From NCBI GenBank assembly GCA_018676385.1, contig JABHEX010000054.1, positions 1 through 12,594 of the forward strand: a stretch of DNA of 12,594 nt. The letters run 5' to 3'. The notes beneath the pieces were generated by a model. It searched no databases and was not told where the DNA came from. It saw nothing but the letters and a program-made list of their open reading frames with translations. The translations under genes and the position numbers were made by a program. The DNA is from Akkermansiaceae bacterium. Its GTDB lineage: Bacteria > Verrucomicrobiota > Verrucomicrobiia > Verrucomicrobiales > Akkermansiaceae. Shown piece after piece: positions 7,515 to 12,594 of the stretch; the stretch's first letter is position 1; every line of letters starts with the position of its first letter.

Positions 7515-9080
7515 TTAATGGCCATCTTGCAAAATGACTTCGAGACCGTAAATGTCTCTGAACAGATTTGCTTTTGTCCGCATGGCGATACGCTCGACTG
7601 AAGCATCTGAAATAGTGGGTAAATTCAGAATGAGTTTTTGTTTTTTGATCGTTATGTTAACGTCACGAACACGCGATGTGTGGCTACGATCAAGCGCATC
7701 CGCAATACGTAAAATAGCGGCAAGCTTGGACACTCTCATCCTATCGTTAGATGTTAGGTCTCTGTAGCCTGCATGGTTTGGTTTGGGTCCGGAGCGGCGG
7801 TGATAGCGTGCCACTAAGGCAATCAGATTGATGTCTCTTTGTCCGAGACCAAATATTTCACTATTTGAAATGATGTAGTGTGAGTGTTTGTGATGCGCAC
7901 GTGTGCTGATAAAATTGCCGCATTCATGGAGAATGGCTGCGCATTGTAGTAGTAATGCATCGTGATCGCCAAGCTTGTGTAATTCTAACGTCGCATTGAA
8001 TAGAGACTCTGTGAGCCGAGCCACCTGTGATGAGTGCTTTCGGTGAACGCGGAATTTTCTCGAAAGGCTCTCGGCGGAACGTAAGACTTCCTTCTGAAAT
8101 CCATGCGTGAGCGAGTAGGAGGTATGCAGATCCAGAAGTAGACCTCGTTCGTAATCGCTACCTGGTAGGCGTAGTGTTTGGACTCCCAGAGCGTCAGAGA
8201 TTAAGAGGTTGATCTCGAGGGCTGGTATAATGGCTTGAGCGGTATTGTAATCGAGCTTGTAGGTTTTTACCCGCTGCTCCTCGGTCATGTTAAGAATGGC
8301 TGATGATATATTGGCAAGTGCTCGGGACGTGCTTGTAGATTTTCCTGGCTTAGCCAGCTCATGCGCAAGGTGCTGAACTTCGTAACCTATGATGACCAAT
8401 TCCTCTATTTTTTCTGATTCGTAGTCGTGCTGGATTTGACTGATTTGACTTCGAGTATGCTCGCGGATTAATTTGGTATGGCTGGTTTCGCTGCCTCGTT
8501 CGTATTGGCTGGAATCAATAGCCTCGATGGTGCGGTAGACTCCAAGGCGATAGTTTGTATAGTCTGCGATACGTCCATTCTTAAAAAGAAGTGCCCGGGT
8601 ATTGCCGGGACCGCTATGTATAACCAGCGTGGTGCGCTTCATCATAGATGGTGTGTCACGGAGTCGCCTGCGAGTCTTCAGGTAAATGAGTCGCGTCATT
8701 TCGCCTTCATCTAGATTTTCAACATGTAGTCCGCATGCTATTTGAATGCGTTTGGATAAAACATCAGCATTGTTTGCTTCGCCAATGATGTTGGTGGTTA
8801 CCGCTCGAATTGGTGTTTCATCGGTTGCTCCCAGTTCGCGCAGTGTTTCCAGATAGCCTAGTAGGATTCGCACACATCGCTCTATGGTGGAGCGGCTGAC
8901 GCTACCATTTCTGAAGATATCCCGAGCGAGCGGAATACTTTGCTCCAAGAAATCACAGTCCTCTTGCTCGGAATCTCCATGATTCTCTAGGATGAGCATG
9001 GAAATAGAGCTGGCGCCAATGTGAATTGATGCCTGAAGAGGGGGGAGTGACGCGGAACTAATCATCTGCATAGAGAACAT
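7515..9080 (-). CDS. Ppx/GppA-HD family protein with degenerate phosphatase active site
   Basis: The 521-residue product has the exopolyphosphatase/guanosine pentaphosphatase layout: two actin-like (ASKHA) domains at about 15-320 and an HD-type domain at about 340-470. Family landmarks include VTTNIIGEANN (94-104), TRLIYL (129-134), YRLGVYRTIEA (177-187), GYEVQHLAHEL (232-242), HHKHSHYII (396-404) and RIADALDRSH (458-467). Active-site positions are altered. The first phosphate loop reads IHIGASSI where IDiGSNSi is usual (Asp to His). The second reads VIHSGPGNTRAL where viDiGGGSTEl is usual, losing both Asp and Glu. The HD pair is H385-E386. Only one Glu (127) of the usual EEAR remains. Established Ppx/GppA enzymes need these acids, so catalysis is doubtful; a polyphosphate or nucleotide sensor role is inferred from its place directly before ppk1. 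In-frame ATGs also occur at 9071 and 9065; the first is used. Confidence 0.88.
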   Translation of the reverse strand: MFSMQMISSASLPPLQASIHIGASSISMLILENHGDSEQEDCDFLEQSIPLARDIFRNGSVSRSTIERCVRILLGYLETLRELGATDETPIRAVTTNIIGEANNADVLSKRIQIACGLHVENLDEGEMTRLIYLKTRRRLRDTPSMMKRTTLVIHSGPGNTRALLFKNGRIADYTNYRLGVYRTIEAIDSSQYERGSETSHTKLIREHTRSQISQIQHDYESEKIEELVIIGYEVQHLAHELAKPGKSTSTSRALANISSAILNMTEEQRVKTYKLDYNTAQAIIPALEINLLISDALGVQTLRLPGSDYERGLLLDLHTSYSLTHGFQKEVLRSAESLSRKFRVHRKHSSQVARLTESLFNATLELHKLGDHDALLLQCAAILHECGNFISTRAHHKHSHYIISNSEIFGLGQRDINLIALVARYHRRSGPKPNHAGYRDLTSNDRMRVSKLAAILRIADALDRSHTSRVRDVNITIKKQKLILNLPTISDASVERIAMRTKANLFRDIYGLEVILQDGH

Positions 9081-9301
9081 GCATTCAATCCAACGGTTTG
9101 TCTTGTCAAAATAGTTAAAATCCTAGTCAACCAAGGCTCAATTTTTTTGTTTCATCATAGAATCACAAACTGAAAAAAGAACGTATTTTAGTATATTTAG
9201 CTTGATTTTTAATGCGTCAGATGCTTTCCACTCTCACCCGCATTGTGTTGCGACACCTACCATATTCTATTTTACTTAACCACACCTCCCGGAATCAAGC
9301 T
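9081..9301. other. Divergent AT-rich intergenic region, ppx-like/rpoZ
   Basis: This gap of about 220 bases separates the minus-strand polyphosphate genes from the plus-strand rpoZ cluster and must hold the promoters of both. It is AT-rich, with T and A runs near 9142-9148 and 9173-9178. A plausible plus-strand promoter is listed separately. I could not pick a convincing minus-strand promoter: the TTGACT and TTGACA-like hexamers there lack a well-placed -10 box. The reading frame of rpoZ stays open up to 9212, but I see no reason to call that part coding. Confidence 0.6.
9170..9197 (+). promoter_or_regulatory. Candidate promoter for the rpoZ-smpB-birA cluster
   Basis: CTGAAA (9170-9175, four of six consensus bases) and TATATT (9192-9197, five of six) are spaced by 16 bases, predicting a start near 9204 and an mRNA leader of about 100 bases before the rpoZ ATG at 9302. 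Consensus match only. Confidence 0.35.
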
Positions 9302-9568
9302 ATGGACAACTCAAACATCGTGCCGTTTGAACGTCCCAAGCCAGTTTCTGGTTACCCCGCAAAATCCATGAAAAGCAGCCTTGTCGATCAAGCATCCGAG
9401 ATTATTAACGACCCGCAAATCCTCGTCAACGTCATATCTAAGCGCGTTGCTCAGCTAAACCAGGGACGCTCCCCGTTGATCGATACTGTGCCTAGTATGG
9501 GTGCCGCTGACATTGCTCTCACCGAAATTATTGAGGGTAAAGTGGTTCTTAAGGACGAGGACGAATAG
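9302..9568 (+). CDS. rpoZ: DNA-directed RNA polymerase omega subunit
   Basis: Omega is the small subunit that wraps the beta-prime C-terminus and aids RNA polymerase assembly; in many bacteria it also contributes to a ppGpp site. The 89-residue product carries the omega core: NDPQILVNVISKRVAQLNQG (residues 38-57) followed by a short loop and AADIALTEIIEGKV (68-81), ending in an acidic tail. Homology begins near the internal Met at 9368, so residues 1-22 are an N-terminal extension of uncertain reality. ATG at 9302 is preferred because GGA lies eight bases upstream, while 9368 has no ribosome-binding signal. The frame is open as far as an ATG at 9212, which also lacks one. It heads a cluster with smpB and a biotin ligase, the first gap being 69 bases. 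Confidence 0.88.
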   Translation: MDNSNIVPFERPKPVSGYPAKSMKSSLVDQASEIINDPQILVNVISKRVAQLNQGRSPLIDTVPSMGAADIALTEIIEGKVVLKDEDE

Positions 9569-9637
9569 TTCTACCTTGCTGGCTGGAGGCTGCTCGAAGG
9601 TGTGGGTATCACTCACTCCTATAACTCACATCATTGT

Positions 9638-10096
9638 ATGAGCTCGGACATAGCCACTAATAGGAAAGCCCTGCGCGACTACCATATTTCAGATAAATAC
9701 GAGTGTGGTATCGAGTTGAAGGGGACTGAAGTAAAGTCGATCCGTGAGGGTAAGGCAAACATCGCGGATGCCTACGCACGGATCGAAAATGGTCAGGCAT
9801 TTCTCTATGGTTGCCACATTCAGCCATGGCAAACAGCGGGTGAGTGGTTTCAGCATGGGGTGACAAGGGCCCGCAGGTTATTGTTGCATAAAAAAGAAAT
9901 TATTAAGCTCGATGAAGTCACCTCGCAGAAAGGCTGCACATTACCGTGCCTGCGTATGTATTGGAAAGGTGGACGCGTGAAGGTGGAAATTGGCGTGGGT
10001 AAGGGTAAAAGTCACTCAGACCAACGTCAGGATCTGAAAAAACGCACTGAGATGCGTGAGGCACAGCGTGAGATGGCACGATTCAATCGGGGCTAA
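9638..10096 (+). CDS. smpB: SsrA-binding protein SmpB
   Basis: SmpB binds tmRNA and the ribosome and is needed for trans-translation, which rescues stalled ribosomes and tags the nascent peptide. The 152-residue product has the OB-fold core. Residues 8-15 read NRKALRDY, 26-38 contain ELKGTEVKSIREG, followed by ANIADAYARIENGQAFLYGCHI (in the 40-61 stretch) and the RARRLLLHKKEI helix at 77-88. The basic C-terminal tail starts after GVGKGKSHSDQR (119-130) and is the part that enters the decoding path. The tail lacks the exact DKRE form common in other SmpB proteins. The ATG at 9638 gives the family's normal length; an in-frame GTG at 9602 would add 12 unrelated residues. Neither has a well-spaced Shine-Dalgarno. 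The biotin ligase gene begins nine bases after its stop. The ssrA RNA gene is not in this window. Confidence 0.95.
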   Translation: MSSDIATNRKALRDYHISDKYECGIELKGTEVKSIREGKANIADAYARIENGQAFLYGCHIQPWQTAGEWFQHGVTRARRLLLHKKEIIKLDEVTSQKGCTLPCLRMYWKGGRVKVEIGVGKGKSHSDQRQDLKKRTEMREAQREMARFNRG

Positions 10097-10097
10097 C

Positions 10098-10105
10098 AAG
10101 GGGAG
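10098..10105 (+). promoter_or_regulatory. Ribosome binding site of the biotin ligase gene
   Basis: AAGGGGAG lies immediately before the ATG at 10106 and directly after the smpB stop. It is the strongest purine-rich ribosome-binding signal in the window, although the spacing is short (about four bases from AAGG). Confidence 0.55.
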
Positions 10106-10843
10106 ATGTTTGATCTGCGTCAGTTTGCTGCTATTGCGCCGGATTTCTACCAGAAATTACACTGGCATGAGCAGTTAGAATCGACCAATGACGAGGCTCA
10201 CCGACTTGCAGAGGATGGAGTTGAACACGCAACGATTGTGCTTGCCGAGCACCAGACGAAGGGCAGGGGAAGGCGTGGTGCCGAGTGGATGTCTGGATCA
10301 GGTGACGGATTGCTGTTCTCTGTGGTTTTGCGTCCACAGCTTGAGCAACGATATTATGGGCGAATTGCTCTGGCGGCTGGGCTTGGTATAGCGTTGGTTC
10401 TGATCGATGAATTTTCAATACCTGCGCGTGTGAAATGGCCTAACGACATCCTGATAAGCAGTAAAAAATGTTGTGGTATCCTCGTTGAGGCCAGCAATGA
10501 TTGTGTAGTTTTAGGTGTGGGTCTTAACGTATTGAATGCTCCAAGAGGTGATGAGTTTATTGCAATTAATGATGTTGCTAGTGGGCCGGTTTCAAGAGAG
10601 AAAATATTGGCGCTTGTGCTTGCAGCGATCATGGGTGAGGTCGATCGTTGTGCAGAGAATTTTGCATTGCAGCTAAATCGTATCGAAGCCATCTCATATT
10701 TAAGCGGAAAAAAAATCACGTTTCTCTCCGGTGAGCAACAGCATCAGGGCTCCGTGGTGGGAATTGGAGAGGATGGTAGCCTCTTGGTTAGGACCAATGG
10801 GAGACTGAGGCAATTTGCCCAAGCATCTGATATCCAGTTATGA
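10106..10843 (+). CDS. birA: Biotin--[acetyl-CoA-carboxylase] ligase, single catalytic domain type
   Basis: This enzyme makes biotinyl-5'-AMP from biotin and ATP and attaches biotin to a lysine of the biotin carboxyl carrier protein, supporting fatty acid synthesis. The 245-residue product has the BPL/LplA catalytic fold: ESTNDEA (25-31), the adenylate-binding loop KGRGRRGAEW (52-61), VKWPNDIL (109-116), KKCCGILVE (120-128) with the Lys expected to contact the adenylate, and GVGLNVL (137-143). A small SH3-like C-terminal domain follows from about 198 (GKKITFLSGEQ to the end). There is no N-terminal winged helix, so it is a class I ligase and unlikely to act as the E. coli-type biotin operon repressor. 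It is the last gene of the rpoZ-smpB-birA cluster and ends convergently with the DUF3500 gene. Confidence 0.93.
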   Translation: MFDLRQFAAIAPDFYQKLHWHEQLESTNDEAHRLAEDGVEHATIVLAEHQTKGRGRRGAEWMSGSGDGLLFSVVLRPQLEQRYYGRIALAAGLGIALVLIDEFSIPARVKWPNDILISSKKCCGILVEASNDCVVLGVGLNVLNAPRGDEFIAINDVASGPVSREKILALVLAAIMGEVDRCAENFALQLNRIEAISYLSGKKITFLSGEQQHQGSVVGIGEDGSLLVRTNGRLRQFAQASDIQL

Positions 10844-10931
10844 GCATCAATGGGACGCTGATGTCAGTGCTAGTGCCAAGCGATACTACATATGCTACGC
10901 GGCATTATGCTGTCTAGCTGAGGAGATGCTA

Positions 10932-12002
10932 TTACTTGGTGTGAGCATTTTCGTGGTGCTCATGGAGGAGATCAGCTCCGAAGTCGCCATTGAAGTCGCG
11001 CCAGACCGCGTGTGCGTGGTTGGCACCGTTTTGTGTGTTATCGTATTCAAACAGCCATTTGGGCGTCTGAATGCGGTAGTAGTGCCCATTACCTAATTCA
11101 GTGCTGCCGGCCCATGCAAAGTGCATGTCCTTACCGGTCGCGATTTTGGCGTGAGCGTTGATGCTTTTCAGGATGTCGTCACGGTATTTGGAAGCGTATT
11201 CGTTGGTAAGGTCGAGGAGTATCTTTTGCTGGTCCTTGTTCAGCTTGTTGTAGGCGATGCCCTTGACTGGAAGAAAAAGGCGTTTATTCACCTTGCGGTC
11301 CTGACCGGTGATGACGTCGCGTGGGGCTTTTACGTCGATGATGGCGGCCTTGCGTTGCTCGGGTGTCAGCGAATTGACGAGTTTAAACGCCAGGCTTTCT
11401 TCTGTCTTGAGGACTTGAATGCCTTTGTAAATTCCTTTTTTGACCTGTCCTGGGTTAGTGCCGAAAAATGATGGGGTGACGGAAATGTGGTTGCCATTGA
11501 CGATGGTGAAGTTGAGTGAGAGGTGGTGGCCCTCGAAGCGCCATGACCATGTGGATTTGCTGGATGGGTTGCCAAATACGGAAACGTAGTAGAGCTGCGG
11601 GTCACGAATTGGGTTCTTGTTTTCCAGGTCGTGCAGGATCTGCTCGAGCGTCATGATGGTGCTCGCCTGGAGGTAACCTTTGTTGCTCAGTCCGCTGCTG
11701 AGCAGGGCATGAGCAAGGATGCGCTGGCGCGGGTTCATCTTCTTGATCGAGAGACCGTGGCGCATCTTCTCTCCCTTGATGAACTTGTCAGGAACGAAGT
11801 GCCAGCCTTGGCGTTTGTTATCACTCCAATGGAAGAGAGCCTTTTTCTTCTCTCTGTCGATTAGTGATGTGATAAAGAGTTCGGCAGCCTTTGTCATGTC
11901 CGTGACTGGGGCGTGATGATGAGCTTGGGAATGAGCAGAAAGCGGGGAGAGGTGGGTTGTCAGGGAGAGGACGGCTACGAAAGTTTTGAAGAGTAAATTC
12001 AT
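10932..12002 (-). CDS. Secreted DUF3500 family protein
   Basis: The 356-residue precursor starts with a signal peptide (K6 then a hydrophobic core, likely cleaved after PLSA at 20-23) and continues as a DUF3500 domain. Recognisable family features are GWHFVPDKF (66-74), RHGLSIKKMNPRQR (81-94), LSNKGYLQA (105-113), YYVSVFGNP (138-146), WSWRFEGHHLSLNF (152-165), TPSFFGTNPG (176-185) and, near the end, NHAHAVWRDFNGDFGADLL (328-346). The histidines H159, H160, H329 and H331 lie in the most conserved blocks and could bind a metal; this is an inference, as the family has no established reaction. The last residues are His-rich. ATG at 12002 is chosen because it places the signal peptide at the N-terminus; an in-frame TTG at 12050 would add 16 polar residues. 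It lies 75 bases downstream of a glycoside hydrolase-like gene on the same strand. Confidence 0.87.
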   Translation of the reverse strand: MNLLFKTFVAVLSLTTHLSPLSAHSQAHHHAPVTDMTKAAELFITSLIDREKKKALFHWSDNKRQGWHFVPDKFIKGEKMRHGLSIKKMNPRQRILAHALLSSGLSNKGYLQASTIMTLEQILHDLENKNPIRDPQLYYVSVFGNPSSKSTWSWRFEGHHLSLNFTIVNGNHISVTPSFFGTNPGQVKKGIYKGIQVLKTEESLAFKLVNSLTPEQRKAAIIDVKAPRDVITGQDRKVNKRLFLPVKGIAYNKLNKDQQKILLDLTNEYASKYRDDILKSINAHAKIATGKDMHFAWAGSTELGNGHYYRIQTPKWLFEYDNTQNGANHAHAVWRDFNGDFGADLLHEHHENAHTK

Positions 12003-12077
12003 AAGGTGGACGTGTCGGGGTAGTGGGGTAACGCAAGGTAGGAGTGACAATGTGATTAGAAATCACTCAGAGATGCG

Positions 12078-12594
12078 TCATTCAGAAGCAACGTGCAGGA
12101 AAAGATATTGGAGGGTTTCAGGGATTTTAACCTTAAGATTTCCGTTTTTATAAGTGGCTGATCCTTTGCCGCCAAGAATGGTGACTGTTGCGTTTTCATT
12201 CTTGAGCAGTGGAATCTCGGTCGACCAGGTATCTTTGTTATTAAGCTCGCGGAAAACAACGATCCGAGCACTTTTGCGGTCTTTGCTTGTTGAGGAAAAC
12301 CCGGTCCAGGCGTAACCGTCGGGCGCTTGGCCGATCGGGATGATGTGACCGGAGAAAATAGCCTCACGTTCCTTTTTCCATGCTTTGACAAGTGGTGAAA
12401 TCGTTGTGAAATAATTTTCAGGGAGATTGGATGTTTCAAACCAACCGAGGGGACTGGAGAACATCACGGTGGCGAATAAGGTGTCGGGTGGATAGCAGGC
12501 AGGAGCGAGTGGGTCGTTGCCGTATTTTTCGGCATTACGAGTTTGATTAAGAAACTCCATGCGGAGTCTTACGGGGTCGACGTAGGAGCTCAGC
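12078..12594 (-). CDS. C-terminal part of a probable alpha-galactosidase-like glycoside hydrolase
   Basis: An open frame enters from the right edge and ends at 12078, giving the last 172 residues of a larger protein. From the edge it reads through SSYVDPVRLRMEFLNQTR, then PDTLFATVMFSSPLGWFETS, a segment with WKKEREAIFSGHIIPIG, then YAWTGFSS and IVVFREL, and ends in a beta-rich tail. The order of a late barrel strand, a wind-down helix with WKKxRE, an IPIG turn and a beta-sandwich resembles the end of alpha-galactosidase-like (GH36/GH31-related) proteins seen in Verrucomicrobia; I recognise the style but not a decisive catalytic motif, which would lie upstream. The product is probably secreted or periplasmic, by analogy only. 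The internal ATG at 12560 is not the true start because the frame stays open past it. DUF3500 follows 75 bases downstream. Confidence 0.6.
   Translation of the reverse strand, partial: LSSYVDPVRLRMEFLNQTRNAEKYGNDPLAPACYPPDTLFATVMFSSPLGWFETSNLPENYFTTISPLVKAWKKEREAIFSGHIIPIGQAPDGYAWTGFSSTSKDRKSARIVVFRELNNKDTWSTEIPLLKNENATVTILGGKGSATYKNGNLKVKIPETLQYLFLHVASE

Noticed and set aside
10844..10931. Bidirectional terminator between the convergent birA and DUF3500 genes
   Set aside because: The best structure (10889-10909) is an AT-rich, bulged 7-bp stem without a U-run, and CATCA/TGATG near 10845-10860 is only five pairs.
1..12594. Mobile element, CRISPR array or phage remnants
   Set aside because: No transposase, integrase, recurring direct-repeat array or terminal repeats were seen; the gene order looks like core chromosome.

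Overview
The window reads as a chromosomal segment of a free-living bacterium, most likely a member of the Verrucomicrobia (Akkermansiaceae/Rubritaleaceae-like). This placement is an inference. It rests on the character of the GltX sequence, a short RNA polymerase omega subunit, a Ppx/GppA-HD protein paired with polyphosphate kinase, a secreted DUF3500 protein next to a glycosidase-like gene, moderate GC content and mostly weak Shine-Dalgarno signals. There is no sign of phage, insertion sequence, CRISPR or conjugative DNA, and coding density is high with no gene-free stretch above about 220 bases.

Layout from left to right. Positions 1-1573 (minus) hold gltX (glutamyl-tRNA synthetase) followed 23 bases later by the 5' part of aroE (shikimate dehydrogenase), which runs off the left edge. 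A divergent promoter region with a perfect TATAAT box precedes a plus-strand gene for a 640-residue exported or membrane-anchored alpha-solenoid protein built from about a dozen 33-residue repeats. It is followed by a DAACS-family acidic amino acid/dicarboxylate:cation symporter. A tRNA-Val(UAC) with encoded CCA and a terminator-like hairpin in its trailer lies on the minus strand at 5118-5193.

Positions 5364-9080 (minus) form a two-gene polyphosphate unit: a Ppx/GppA-HD family protein, then polyphosphate kinase 1 (ppk1) 39 bases downstream. The kinase keeps its signature histidines. The Ppx-like partner has lost the acidic residues of both phosphate-binding loops, so it may be a sensor or regulator rather than an exopolyphosphatase. 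Divergently, 9302-10843 (plus) is a compact housekeeping cluster: rpoZ (omega), smpB (trans-translation) and a single-domain biotin protein ligase (birA-like, no DNA-binding domain).

The right end (10932-12594, minus) holds a secreted DUF3500 protein and, upstream of it, the C-terminal part of a probable alpha-galactosidase-like glycoside hydrolase that enters from beyond the window. Convergent birA and DUF3500 genes are separated by 88 bases.

Most genes are ordinary core functions. The points worth a second look are the catalytically degenerate Ppx/GppA-HD protein in the ppk unit, the 33-residue-repeat solenoid protein of unknown role, and the DUF3500/glycosidase pair. I did not find evidence for a clearly new multi-gene system.
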